From IMG/VR virus record IMGVR_UViG_3300047469_000397, positions 1 to 31,145 of that record: DNA of 31,145 bases; one strand, written 5' to 3'. A program made the translations under genes and the position numbers. Below are positions 6,925 to 15,449 of this stretch, piece by piece. A model generated the notes under the pieces. It was not told where the DNA came from, ran no database searches, and saw nothing but the letters and a program-made list of their open reading frames with translations. The stretch is from a virus. Within the stretch, counting starts at the first letter, position 1, and the number at the start of each line of letters is the position of its first letter.

Positions 6925-7080
6925 TGGTCTGGGGCGCCGAAAACTGCCGGGGACCCTGGGGTTATTCGGGGGGTACGGGGTCGGAAACCCGCGGGAAAGT
7001 GTTAGCGACAGGGTTGCCAGCTTACTGAAATTCAATCCATTGAAATTGAAAGGTTTGCATTGAAAAGCCGTTGAAAGGAG
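6925..7080 (+). other. Candidate cos region: G-run cluster plus TTGAAA repeats
   Basis: The 166-base gap before the small terminase gene holds no gene. It has four G-runs (6949-6952, 6958-6961, 6968-6973, 6977-6980) spaced 3-6 bases apart, then a partly symmetrical segment CGGGGTCGGAAACCCGCG (6976-6993), then TTGAAA four times (7040, 7046, 7060, 7071), with CTGAAA at 7025. In lambda-type phages the nicking site and the small-terminase binding repeats lie just here, upstream of the small terminase gene. No end sequence can be proven from the raw sequence. Confidence 0.4.
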
Positions 7081-7085
7081 GGTTT

Positions 7086-7688
7086 ATGACAGAACCAATG
7101 TACCTGTCTAAAAGCGCCTTCGCGGCTCGCATCGGCAGGGCGCCCAGCTACATCACCTGGTTGAAAAACAACAACCGCCTGGTACTCACTGCCGACGGAA
7201 AACAGGTCGACGTCACGGCCAGCGAAGCATTGATTCGCGACACCGCAGACCCGAGCAAAACCGGCGTCGCGGATCGGCACCATCATGACCGGCTACAGCG
7301 TGATGTGTACAGCCAGTTATCCAGTCACGTTGAACCGACTTCAACTGCTGCGCCGCCGCCCACGGTGAGCCCAGCGGCGGCGCTGCCAGATTTTCAAAAG
7401 GCTCGCGCGTTGCGTGAACACAACCTGGCCCAGCTGGCCGAGATCGAGTTGCACAAGGCCAAGGGTTCGTTGGTGTCCGTGACCGCGGTAAAGACGGGCG
7501 CCTACAACGCTGGCCGCATGCTCCGCGATCAATTGCTCGGCATGCCCCCGCAGTTGGCACCCGAACTGGCATCGATGACCGACCCTTGGGAAATCGAGAA
7601 GCACTTGACGGCGGCGATCCGCCGCTCGCTGGAGGACGCCGAGCGCATGTCTTCAGCGGACCTTGTACACGCACTGACTACGAGTTGA
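7086..7688 (+). CDS. Terminase small subunit (Nu1-like)
   Basis: A 200-residue protein. The N-terminus (residues 5-45: MYLSKSAFAARIGRAPSYIT followed by WLKNNNRLVL) is a winged helix-turn-helix like that of lambda Nu1, which recognises the cos site. A Pro/Ala linker at about 80-100 is followed by a helical C-terminal part (105-190) with EIELHKAKGSLVSV, used in this family for binding the large subunit. ATG 7086 is taken because AAAGGAGGG (7074-7082) lies directly before it; a TTG five codons up is within that site. The gene follows the candidate cos region and ends four bases before the large subunit. Confidence 0.8.
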   Translation: MTEPMYLSKSAFAARIGRAPSYITWLKNNNRLVLTADGKQVDVTASEALIRDTADPSKTGVADRHHHDRLQRDVYSQLSSHVEPTSTAAPPPTVSPAAALPDFQKARALREHNLAQLAEIELHKAKGSLVSVTAVKTGAYNAGRMLRDQLLGMPPQLAPELASMTDPWEIEKHLTAAIRRSLEDAERMSSADLVHALTTS

Positions 7689-7692
7689 CCTT

Positions 7693-9714
7693 ATGGCCCC
7701 GGAAATTCCTGACGGCGCAGAGGTGTACCGTGAGGCGTATTTCCGTGGGCTGCGGCCTGACCCGGATGTCTGGATCGACCTGTGGGCCGACGAGTACATG
7801 CGCATCCCGCGCGATACCGGCGCCGCTGAGCCCGGCCAATACCGCACCTCGCGTACACCGTATGCTCGTGAGCCCATGCGCTGCCTTTCGCCGGCTCACC
7901 CCTGCAAGCGTGTGATTACCATGGTCGCGTCGCAGTTGATGAAAACCCAGATCGGCCTGAACTGGATCGGCGGCCTCATGCACATGGCACCGTCGAACAT
8001 TCTGGCGCTACTGCCCAGCCTTGGCCTGGCCAAGCGTGTGTCGTCGAGGATCGGCAAAACGATCAAGGCCACCCCTGTGCTGCGCGAGCGTGTGGCGGCT
8101 AGCCGCTCGCGGGATTCGCGCAACACGATGGACACCAAGGAGTTCGAGGGCGGGACGTTATACGTCACCACGGCAGGCTCGGCGGCCAACTTGTCGGAGC
8201 TGTCTGCGCGCTACATCTACGGAGACGAGATCGATCGCTGGGAAGTGGACATCGGGGAGGAGGGCGACCCGATTGAGCTCGCGGAAACCCGGGGCAGTAC
8301 CTTCGGCCGCAATGCCAAGTTCTACTTTTCCAGCTCACCAACGATCAAGGGCGCCTCGCGGATTTCCGATCTGTTCGACGGCAGCGACCAGCGTCACTAC
8401 TACGTGCCGTGCCCGTCCTGCGGGCATATGCAGACATTGGATTGGGAGCGCCTGCACTACTCGAAAGACTTCAGCGTGGTGCACTACCAGTGCGCCGGGC
8501 CAGATTGTGACGTGCTGATCGAGGAATACCACAAGGGCGAAATGCTCACCAACGGCGAGTGGCGCGCCCATGCCGAAGGTGACGGCGAGACAGTAGGCTT
8601 TCACCTCAACGCGTTGTATTCGCCGCTCGGCTGGATGGACTGGAAGTCGCTGGCCAAGCAGTTCGAGAAAGCGAAAAAGGCTCAAGCCAAGGGCGACCTT
8701 GAACCCATGCAGGTGTTCTATAACACCCGACTGGCCAAGGTTTGGGACGCCGCTCAAGAGCAAACCAAAGCCGATGTGCTGCGAGCACGGGCACGCTCGG
8801 AACTCTTCGGGCTGGGTTCGATGCCGGCGGCGGTGCTGATGATCACGGGTGCTGTCGACGTCCAGGCTAACCGCCTGGAGTTCATGGCCATGGGCTGGGG
8901 CGTCGGCATGGAGCGCTGGGTCATCGACTACCAGATTATCTCGGGCGATCCCGCCGATGAGCGCACCTGGGCCGCATTGGACGAATTGCTCAAGGCCAAA
9001 TATCGCCACCCGTGTGGTGTCGGTCTGGGCATTCTCGCGGTGGCGGTCGACTCCGGTGGTCACCATACCGACGAGGTCTACCAGTTCTGCCGCGTGCGCC
9101 GCTGGCGAAACGTGTTCGCCATCAAGGGGGCGAGCAAACCCGGCAAACCGGTGATTGCTCAGCGGCCGTCCATGGTCGACGTCACCTGGAAAGGTCAGAC
9201 CGAACGCAACGGCGCCGAGCTGTGGTTCGTCGGGACCGACACGGCGAAGGACTGGATCTACAACCGCTATCCGTTCGAAGCCGGCCCGGGGTCGTTGCAC
9301 TTCGCCAATGACCTGCCCGACGACTTCTTTGATCAGTGCGTCGCTGAGCGCAAGGTGGCGCGTTACATCCGTGGTCACAAGCGCATCGAATGGGTCAAAG
9401 GCAAGGCCGAGCGCAACGAGGCACTCGACCTGATGGTGTACTGCCTAGCGATGGCGCATTACCTGGGCCTGAATCGTTACAAGGAACACGACTGGGAGCG
9501 GGTGCGGCAATCGCTGGCGCAGTCTGGATTGTTCGACGAGGCGATGGGTATCAAACCTGTGCAAGGCGAGCGCATCAGCAATCCCGGGCAAGCAGCATCA
9601 GCTGCTGTGGCACAACCGGTTCCGCAATCGGCTGCTGCGGTCGTGCAATCGCGACCGGCGGCGCCGCCCCCTCAACGCCGCAGCTCCAGCAGCGGTTACC
9701 TGAAGAGACGCTGA
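7693..9714 (+). CDS. Terminase large subunit, GpA family
   Basis: A 673-residue packaging motor and cos nuclease of the lambda gpA family. The N-terminal ATPase contains the segment MVASQLMKTQIGLNWIGG (about 76-93) in the Walker A position of this family and Walker B ending in YIYGDEIDRW (about 173-182). A zinc-ribbon-like group, Cys240, Cys243, Cys267 and Cys272, is usual in GpA proteins. The C-terminal half (about 380-590) is the nuclease domain, with GAVDVQANRLEFMAMGWG and VAVDSGGHHTDEV supplying likely metal-binding acids. The last 50 residues are Ala/Pro/Gln-rich and probably disordered. No clear ribosome site precedes ATG 7693, so translation probably depends on coupling with the small subunit that ends at 7688. 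Confidence 0.93.
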   Translation: MAPEIPDGAEVYREAYFRGLRPDPDVWIDLWADEYMRIPRDTGAAEPGQYRTSRTPYAREPMRCLSPAHPCKRVITMVASQLMKTQIGLNWIGGLMHMAPSNILALLPSLGLAKRVSSRIGKTIKATPVLRERVAASRSRDSRNTMDTKEFEGGTLYVTTAGSAANLSELSARYIYGDEIDRWEVDIGEEGDPIELAETRGSTFGRNAKFYFSSSPTIKGASRISDLFDGSDQRHYYVPCPSCGHMQTLDWERLHYSKDFSVVHYQCAGPDCDVLIEEYHKGEMLTNGEWRAHAEGDGETVGFHLNALYSPLGWMDWKSLAKQFEKAKKAQAKGDLEPMQVFYNTRLAKVWDAAQEQTKADVLRARARSELFGLGSMPAAVLMITGAVDVQANRLEFMAMGWGVGMERWVIDYQIISGDPADERTWAALDELLKAKYRHPCGVGLGILAVAVDSGGHHTDEVYQFCRVRRWRNVFAIKGASKPGKPVIAQRPSMVDVTWKGQTERNGAELWFVGTDTAKDWIYNRYPFEAGPGSLHFANDLPDDFFDQCVAERKVARYIRGHKRIEWVKGKAERNEALDLMVYCLAMAHYLGLNRYKEHDWERVRQSLAQSGLFDEAMGIKPVQGERISNPGQAASAAVAQPVPQSAAAVVQSRPAAPPPQRRSSSSGYLKRR

Positions 9715-9715
9715 T

Positions 9716-9922
9716 ATGTCATTTACGCAAAAGCACCTCGATGCGGTTGAAGCGGCCATAGCACGCGGTGAAAAAACCGTGCGCTACACCGACCGAACCG
9801 TGGAATACCGTTCGGTCGATGAGCTGCTCAAAGCTCGCGACGAGATACGCACGTCGCTGATCTGCGCTGCCGGGCCACGCTCTCGCGTCGTTCGGCTGTA
9901 CCACGGAGGCAAGGGACTCTAA
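9716..9922 (+). CDS. Head-tail joining protein gpW (lambda type)
   Basis: A 68-residue protein matching lambda gpW: two helices (residues 4-18, 35-48) flanking a beta hairpin with GEKTVRYTDRTVEYRS. gpW sits in the portal ring after DNA packaging and is needed to retain DNA and attach the tail. It starts two bases after the TerL stop and its own stop shares a base with the portal start, the same order terminase-gpW-portal seen in lambda. Its size is identical to that of lambda gpW (68 residues). Confidence 0.85.
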   Translation: MSFTQKHLDAVEAAIARGEKTVRYTDRTVEYRSVDELLKARDEIRTSLICAAGPRSRVVRLYHGGKGL

Positions 9923-11400
9923 TGGCCCGCTATCCGACGCTCACTCGCAACGGATTCGTGTTGCCGTCGAACATCAAGGCCAGTTACGAAGGCGCCGGTG
10001 AGGGCCGACGCTCGACTGGCTGGGATGCTCCCGACAATGGGATCAACAGCATCAACACCCCGGCGCTGCGCAACCTGCGTTCTCGTTCCCGGGCGGCGGT
10101 GCGCAACGATCCGTATGCCTACAACGTGATCGACAAGCGCGTCAGCAACCTGATCGGCACCGGTATCACGCCCAGGCCGAAGACTGACGACGAAACCCTG
10201 CGCAAGTTGCTGCAGGAACTGTGGGACGACTGGGTCGATGAGTCAGATGCGGATGAACGCACCGACTTCAACGGCCAGCAGGCGCTTGTGGCACGCACGG
10301 TCGAAACCTCAGGCGAATGTTTCGTGCGGCTCCGGCCGCGCAGCCTGAGCGAAGGCCTCGCTGTGCCACTGCAGCTGCAGATTCTGGCCCCGGAGTTCGT
10401 GCCGCACGACAAATTCGAATGCACAAAAAACGGCAACGTCATCCGCGCCGGGATCGAGTTCACACCCGATGGCAAGCGCGTGGCGTACTGGATGTACCTG
10501 GCGCATCCGCGCGACGCCTCGTCGCTGAACGCCGGCTACAACCGATTGGTTCGCGTGCCAGCGGCGCAGGTGCTGCATATCTTTGAACCAGTCGAGCCAG
10601 GTCAATTGCGCGGTGTGCCGCGCTTGTCGCCGGTGCTCAAACGCCTGCGCAGCCTCGACAATTACGATGACGCGGTGCTGTTTCGTCAGGAAGTGGCCAA
10701 CCTGTTTGCCGGTTTCATCAGCCGGCCGGCGCCGGATTCCGGTCCCGTGCCACGTGATCCGGTCACTGGACAACCGCTGAGTATGGATCGTGATGGCTTC
10801 ACGCCGATGGTCGCGCTGGAGCCCGGCACCATGCAGGAGCTCGGGCCAGGTGAAGAGGTCGAGTTCTCCAAGCCACCGGACGCCGGCAACAACTATCCGG
10901 ACTTCATGCGGCAGCAACTGATGGCGGCGGCAGCCGGTACCGGCACACCGTACGAAATCCTCACCGGGGACATGCGTGAGGTGAACGACCGGGCGCTGCG
11001 GGTCGTGCTCAACGAATTCCGCCGGCGCTTGGAGCAGCTGCAATTTAGCGTGTACGTGCATCAGCTTTGCCGCCCGGTCCGTGCGGCCTGGATGGACATG
11101 GCTGTGCTTTCCGGCGTTCTGCAGCTGGACGATTACGCACAGCGTCGACGCGAATACCTGCGAACCCGTTGGGTGCCGCAAGGCTGGGCCTATATCCAGC
11201 CGGTGCAGGACGTTCAGGCGCGGCGCATGGAAGTACAAGCGGGCTTCGCCTCGCGCAGCGAGATGGTCCTGCGTACCGGTTACGACGCGGAAACCGTCGA
11301 CGCCGAAAACGCCGCCGACCTCGCCCGAGCGACGGCGTTGGGCCTCAACTACAACACTCTCGAAGCTTTCGTCCCCACCGACGAAAAGGAGCAACCATGA
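9922..11400 (+). CDS. Portal protein, lambda gpB family
   Basis: A 492-residue portal that forms the dodecameric DNA entry ring at one capsid vertex. Family features include the N-terminal SRAAVRNDPYAYNVIDKRVS, with I-G-T-G-I-T after it, the central R-L-SPVLKRLRSLDNYDDAVL (about 232-252), and TPYEILTGDMREVNDRALR (about 347-365), a hallmark of the lambda-type portals. The ATG overlaps the gpW stop by one base. Length is close to lambda gpB (533). Confidence 0.92.
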   Translation: MARYPTLTRNGFVLPSNIKASYEGAGEGRRSTGWDAPDNGINSINTPALRNLRSRSRAAVRNDPYAYNVIDKRVSNLIGTGITPRPKTDDETLRKLLQELWDDWVDESDADERTDFNGQQALVARTVETSGECFVRLRPRSLSEGLAVPLQLQILAPEFVPHDKFECTKNGNVIRAGIEFTPDGKRVAYWMYLAHPRDASSLNAGYNRLVRVPAAQVLHIFEPVEPGQLRGVPRLSPVLKRLRSLDNYDDAVLFRQEVANLFAGFISRPAPDSGPVPRDPVTGQPLSMDRDGFTPMVALEPGTMQELGPGEEVEFSKPPDAGNNYPDFMRQQLMAAAAGTGTPYEILTGDMREVNDRALRVVLNEFRRRLEQLQFSVYVHQLCRPVRAAWMDMAVLSGVLQLDDYAQRRREYLRTRWVPQGWAYIQPVQDVQARRMEVQAGFASRSEMVLRTGYDAETVDAENAADLARATALGLNYNTLEAFVPTDEKEQP

Positions 11401-12557
11401 GCAAGAAGGCGCGACCGCGCGTATATAACCGGGCTGGTCAGCGCGTACCGGTGCAGGATGAGACCTGGTATGCGCTGCAAACCAGCGGCGAAGCCGCCGA
11501 GCGAGTGATCGAAGTCTTCGTCTATGGCGAGATCGGTACCTGGGGAATCACCGCCAATCAGTTTGTGCAGGACCTGCGTGCGCTGGACGATGGTGTCTCG
11601 CCGGTGATCGCCGCGTTTAACAGCGTTGGCGGCGATCTGTTCGACGGCCTGGCCATGCACAACGCGCTGTCACGATTGGGCGAACGCTGCACCGGTCGTA
11701 TCGATGCACTGGCGGCGAGTGCTGCCAGCGTGGCGGTATGCGGCGCGCACCGGGTGGTGATCGCGTCCAATGCGATGTTGATGATCCACAACCCGTACAC
11801 CTATGCCGGGGGCGATGCTGAGGACTTCCGGCGCGTCGCCGATGTTCTGGATCAGACGCTGGAGGCGATCATCGCGGCCTACAAGGCCAAGGCTCCAGAC
11901 ATCGACGAAGTCGAGCTGCGGCGGATGGTCAACGCTGAAACCTGGCTGACTGCTGGTGAGGCCATCGCGCTGGGCCTGGCTGATGAAATCGGTGACGGTG
12001 TCACGGTCAAGGCTTGCCTTGGTCAAGGCGCCGTGTTGCAGCGGTTCCAGCATGTGCCGGCAGATTTGTTGGCCCAGCTGGACGAGCCCCCCGAAGCGGA
12101 TCCTGATATCGAGCCGACGCAGGACGATCCACCGTTGGTGCCGCCGGTGATCGATTCGGCCAAGTTGGCCCTGATGATCACCCAGCGCTGCACGGCGGCG
12201 GGCATCAGCAACTTGATCGAGCCGTTGCTCAGTTCCACCCGACTCGAAAGCGAAGAAGTCGTGCAGGCCGGTCTGACACGAGCCAAGGCCGTGAATGACC
12301 TGTGCGTGGCCGCCCGCTTGCCAGAGTGCAGCGCCGAATACGTGACGGCAGGCCTGGACGTCAGTGCCGTTCGTGCGCGTCTGTTCGACAAGATCGTCAC
12401 CAGTGGCAAGGGCTTCGAAATCGACAACAGCCTGCCGCTGGACAATGACCCGGCGCCCAAGGTGCTGGCCAAACAACCTGATCCCACTTCGATCTGGGCC
12501 GCTCGCCAAGCTGCTCAATCCGGTACTGCGCGCGGCGCGAAAGGAGCAAGACCATGA
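11397..12557 (+). CDS. ClpP-like head maturation protease / scaffold (S49 or S14 type)
   Basis: A 386-residue protein with a ClpP-fold protease at about 35-215: oxyanion glycines in AFNSVGGDLFDG, nucleophile Ser111 in ASAASVAVCG, His131 in MLMIHNPY, and a final acidic position in the NAETWLTAGEAIALGLADEI region. The C-terminal part (about 230-386) is Pro/Asp-rich then helical and resembles the scaffold extension of lambda gpC/Nu3. By family it trims the portal and scaffold during prohead maturation. It starts inside the portal stop (ATGA overlap) and overlaps gpD by 4 bases. An internal start near 12160 could give a separate scaffold like Nu3, but no strong ribosome site shows it. Confidence 0.88.
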   Translation: MSKKARPRVYNRAGQRVPVQDETWYALQTSGEAAERVIEVFVYGEIGTWGITANQFVQDLRALDDGVSPVIAAFNSVGGDLFDGLAMHNALSRLGERCTGRIDALAASAASVAVCGAHRVVIASNAMLMIHNPYTYAGGDAEDFRRVADVLDQTLEAIIAAYKAKAPDIDEVELRRMVNAETWLTAGEAIALGLADEIGDGVTVKACLGQGAVLQRFQHVPADLLAQLDEPPEADPDIEPTQDDPPLVPPVIDSAKLALMITQRCTAAGISNLIEPLLSSTRLESEEVVQAGLTRAKAVNDLCVAARLPECSAEYVTAGLDVSAVRARLFDKIVTSGKGFEIDNSLPLDNDPAPKVLAKQPDPTSIWAARQAAQSGTARGAKGARP

Positions 12558-12898
12558 CCATTAAAAAAGAACCATTTCACGCCGGTGAGTTTCTGCTGTC
12601 CGAAGGCGCGGGCAACATTTCACGCGAAGCGATCAACGTCGCCGCGGGCGCCGCACTTGAGCCCGGCCAAATTCTCGGCCTGGTCACCGCTACCGGCGAG
12701 TTTGCACCGTACGCTCCAGCTGCCGAAGACGGCAGCGAGACGGCCGTGGCGATCCTCTTCGGTCCGCTCGGTGAATCGGATGTGGTGCGTAGAGGGCGCG
12801 CAGTGGTGCGCCTGGCGGAAGTCAGCGAAGCCCATCTGACCGGGCTGGACCTGGACGCCGAAAAGGCGCTGGCCACTCACTACCTGATCGTTCGCTAA
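12554..12898 (+). CDS. Head decoration protein gpD (lambda family)
   Basis: A 114-residue capsid-stabilising protein that would sit as trimers on the outside of the expanded head. The pattern EPFHAGEFLLSEGAGNISRE followed by a beta-rich body with GQILGLVT and ending HYLIVR is that of the gpD family. It overlaps the protease gene by 4 bases (ATGA), and its own stop is followed by a terminator-like hairpin before the capsid gene. Confidence 0.88.
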   Translation: MTIKKEPFHAGEFLLSEGAGNISREAINVAAGAALEPGQILGLVTATGEFAPYAPAAEDGSETAVAILFGPLGESDVVRRGRAVVRLAEVSEAHLTGLDLDAEKALATHYLIVR

Positions 12899-12919
12899 GT
12901 CGAACAACCTACTTCATGC

Positions 12920-12942
12920 ACCCCGCCTTGAGCGGGGTTTTT
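12920..12942 (+). terminator. Terminator-like hairpin between gpD and capsid genes
   Basis: ACCCCGC (12920-12926) pairs with GCGGGGT (12932-12938) around CTTGA, followed by TTTTT. CTGGAG, the capsid gene's ribosome binding site, comes soon after at 12948-12953. It probably works as a partial terminator or as a barrier to 3' exonucleases that sets gpD and capsid levels apart. Confidence 0.65.
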
Positions 12943-12960
12943 CATATCTGGAGAGTACCC

Positions 12961-13956
12961 ATGGCCGAGATCGCCATTTTTGACGACGAAGCGTTTGCTG
13001 TAACCGCGCTGACCGCTGCAATCAACGAGCAACCGTATCTGCCGGGTCGAATCAGCGCCCTGGGCCTGTTCCGCGAGGAGGGCATCACCACCCTGACCGT
13101 GCAGATCGAAAAGGACGGTGACACCCTGGCGCTGGTACCGGCAGGCGAACGCGGAAGTTCTGGCCTGGTGGTCGGAGCCAGCAAGCGCAATCTGATTCCG
13201 TTCAACACCGTGCACCTGCCGGAGCGTTTCACCATCAAGGCCGACGAGATCCAAGGCATTCGCGCATTCGGCACTCGCACGGAACTTCAGGCGGTACAGG
13301 ACGTGGTCAACGCGCGCCTGGCCAAAGCGCGCCGTCAGCTGGACGCGACTCATGAATTCCAGCGCATGGGTGCACTCAATGGTCTGATCCTTGATGCCGA
13401 TGGTTCGACGGTGCTGTTGGACCTGTATGACCGCTTTGGCGTACAGCGTCAGAAGCTGCCGATGGGGTTGGCTGACCCCAGCACCGAACTCCGGGTGAAA
13501 TGCGGCGAAGCGCTGGATATGCAGGAGGATGCGCTCGGCAGTGTCACCAGCACCAGTTCCCGCGCTTTCTGCGGCAAGAACTTCTGGAACAAGCTGATCG
13601 TTCACAAATCGGTCAAAGAGACTTACCTGAACAGCCAGCAAGCCGCGGCGCTGCGCGGTGATGCCCGCGAAAGCTTCGAGTTCGGCGGCATTATCTGGGA
13701 GCGCTACCGTGGCAAGGTGGCCGGCGTGTCGTTCGTGCATGACGACAAAGCGTTGCTGATCCCGGAAGGCGTGCCGGATCTGTATATCTCTGTGTTTGCC
13801 CCAGCGGACTACATGGAAACGGTCAACACTCAGGGCATCCCGTACTACAGCAAGATCGAGCCAATGCAGTTCGGCAAAGGCATGGCGGGTGAGGCTCAAT
13901 CCAACCCCCTGCACCTGTGCACGCGACCGCGCGCGCAGATCCTACTCGAGCTCTGA
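12961..13956 (+). CDS. Major capsid protein (lambda gpE family)
   Basis: A 331-residue coat protein of the major capsid protein E family (lambda gpE is 341). The N-terminal stretch FAVTALTAAINEQPYLPGRI, the middle AFGTRTELQAVQDVVNARLA and the C-terminal segment VPDLYISVFAPADYMETVNT are typical. Start: ATG 12961 after CTGGAG (12948-12953); the frame is open through the preceding hairpin, which is not coding. It is preceded by its own hairpin/ribosome-site module, which may allow the high expression a coat protein requires. Confidence 0.92.
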   Translation: MAEIAIFDDEAFAVTALTAAINEQPYLPGRISALGLFREEGITTLTVQIEKDGDTLALVPAGERGSSGLVVGASKRNLIPFNTVHLPERFTIKADEIQGIRAFGTRTELQAVQDVVNARLAKARRQLDATHEFQRMGALNGLILDADGSTVLLDLYDRFGVQRQKLPMGLADPSTELRVKCGEALDMQEDALGSVTSTSSRAFCGKNFWNKLIVHKSVKETYLNSQQAAALRGDARESFEFGGIIWERYRGKVAGVSFVHDDKALLIPEGVPDLYISVFAPADYMETVNTQGIPYYSKIEPMQFGKGMAGEAQSNPLHLCTRPRAQILLEL

Positions 13957-13958
13957 CC

Positions 13959-14279
13959 ATGGGCTTTCGCGATCTGGTCGCCGAGGTCGATGCAGTGGTA
14001 TTCGAAACCTTGGGCGACAGCGCGCGGATCGAGGGTCGCGAAGAGCCAGTGCTCGGCATGTTTGCCGCGCCCTGGCTGCAGCCGAAGTTCGGCAAGCTCA
14101 ACACCGGGTTGCGTGAGCCTCGCTTCGAGATCCGCGTCAGCGATTCGCACGGCTTGCAGCAAGGCCTGTTGGTCAGTATCGACTTGCCGGCTTTGGATGG
14201 CGGCGGCGATTACGATCTGCTGCAGCTGGAGCCGGGCGGTGACGGCTTGGTTGCCTTGATCTTGAGGTTACGCCCATGA
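13959..14279 (+). CDS. Head-tail joining protein, lambda FII-like
   Basis: A 106-residue protein starting MGFRDLVAEVDAVVFETLGD, the usual opening of the phage head-tail connector family related to lambda gpFII (often listed as ATP-binding sugar transporter-like protein). It would cap the connector after gpW to form the tail-binding surface. The start is two bases after the capsid stop, and it overlaps gpZ by 4 bases (ATGA). Confidence 0.75.
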   Translation: MGFRDLVAEVDAVVFETLGDSARIEGREEPVLGMFAAPWLQPKFGKLNTGLREPRFEIRVSDSHGLQQGLLVSIDLPALDGGGDYDLLQLEPGGDGLVALILRLRP

Positions 14280-14941
14280 GTGTCGGCAGCTATTTCAAAC
14301 CCTCGGCTGGCGGCGGGATGATTTCTATCCAGTCCTCGGCCACAGACCTGCAGGCGTTTCAGGATTTCGCCAAGCTGGTGCCCAAGGCGGCCGCCACGGC
14401 GCACCGGCGTGCAATCAACAAGACGTTGGGCTGGCTGCGTACGCACATCGCTCGGGCTGTCAGCCGGCAGGAACGCATCGCTGTTGCGGCGGTGCGTCAG
14501 CGGTTGCGTAGTTATCCGGTGTCCGGTGGCGCGACCAGCGGGAAGCTGTGGTTTGGTTTGAACGCGATCGAATCCAGCCGCATCGGCCGAGCCCGGCAGA
14601 CCGGCAGCGGTGTGTCGGTGGCCGGTCGCCGTTACCAGGGGGCGTTCCTGAAGAAGGTCTACGGCAACAAACCGGACATCTGGATCCGCACGGCGAGCAA
14701 GCATTTCAATGCGGACGACTATCCAGACAGCGAGGTGTCGCCGGGGCGGGGCCCGAGTTCGGGGTGGGTGGCGGAAAATGGCAGTCGCTTTCCCTTGGCC
14801 AAAGCGAAAGTCTCACTGGAGCAAGCGCGACCGCACTTCGACAGTTGGGTGAAAAAGGCGGATGAACGTCTGCTGGAAATCCTGAAACAAGAGCTCAACT
14901 TTGAGCTGCAGAAGTACCTCAAGAGGATAGGCAATGTCTGA
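14276..14941 (+). CDS. Minor tail protein gpZ-like (lambda family)
   Basis: A 221-residue basic protein. The segment LVPKAAATAHRRAINKTLGW (about 36-55) followed by RTHIARAVSRQERIAV is characteristic of the prophage minor tail protein Z family. In lambda, gpZ acts at the last step of tail completion, positioning DNA in the tail. It sits at the junction between the lambda-type head genes and the P2-type tail genes, so it may be the adaptor that lets the two modules work together. It overlaps its neighbours by 4 and 8 bases. Confidence 0.75.
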   Translation: MSVGSYFKPSAGGGMISIQSSATDLQAFQDFAKLVPKAAATAHRRAINKTLGWLRTHIARAVSRQERIAVAAVRQRLRSYPVSGGATSGKLWFGLNAIESSRIGRARQTGSGVSVAGRRYQGAFLKKVYGNKPDIWIRTASKHFNADDYPDSEVSPGRGPSSGWVAENGSRFPLAKAKVSLEQARPHFDSWVKKADERLLEILKQELNFELQKYLKRIGNV

Positions 14942-15449
14942 TGAGCCCTTCAACCTGGACCAGCTCTATCAGTCGGTCGAACGACACCTGACTGCCCATC
15001 TCCCCGGGGTCAGATCGGTGGCAGCCTGGCCAAGCATCTCCGACCGGGTCGCGTTGCCAGCGGTGTTTATCGAACTGGCCGAGATCGAGCCGGGTACCGA
15101 CATTGGTACCGGCGAGACAACGCTGATCTGCAAGTTCGAGGCGCGAATTATCGTCGATCCAATCCAGCCTCACCATCAACGGCAGGCGGTGCAGCTGGCG
15201 ACCCAGCTCGCGGTGCTGCTGCGCGCACAGACCTGGGGTTTGCCAGTCGAGCCCGCCGAGTTTGTCCAGGCGCTGCAAGACTGGACCCGCCCCGAGCTGG
15301 ATGGCTATGTCGTCTGGCTGGTTGAATGGACGCAGCAGGTGTACCTCGGTCAGGAGGAGTGGCCGTGGCCGGATGAACCGCCGGGCTCGCTTTGGATCGG
15401 GTTCAACAACGATGTCAAAGAGGACTTTGTCCCGGCGGAGCAGCTGTGA
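14934..15449 (+). CDS. Conserved phage protein, probable tail terminator/head-tail adaptor
   Basis: A 171-residue protein without a motif I can name with certainty. It is mostly beta with a central helix (HHQRQAVQLATQLAVLLRAQ, about 76-95) and has an aromatic C-terminal region (YLGQEEWPWPDEPPGSLWIG). Its place between gpZ and the baseplate spike gene, and its size, match the small tail-terminator or neck proteins found at this point in comparable Pseudomonas prophages. The reading frame overlaps gpZ by 8 bases and shares GTGA with gpV. The function is inferred from position only. Confidence 0.55.
   Translation: MSDEPFNLDQLYQSVERHLTAHLPGVRSVAAWPSISDRVALPAVFIELAEIEPGTDIGTGETTLICKFEARIIVDPIQPHHQRQAVQLATQLAVLLRAQTWGLPVEPAEFVQALQDWTRPELDGYVVWLVEWTQQVYLGQEEWPWPDEPPGSLWIGFNNDVKEDFVPAEQL

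Noticed and set aside
8335-9378. Minus-strand frame (347 codons) opposite the large terminase gene
   Set aside because: Composition is typical of an antisense shadow, and the plus strand encodes a clear GpA-family protein.
10309-11394. Minus-strand frame (361 codons) opposite the portal gene
   Set aside because: It is antisense to the portal, with no ribosome site or domain.
12895-13914. Minus-strand frame (339 codons) opposite the capsid gene
   Set aside because: It is antisense to a clearly identified major capsid gene.
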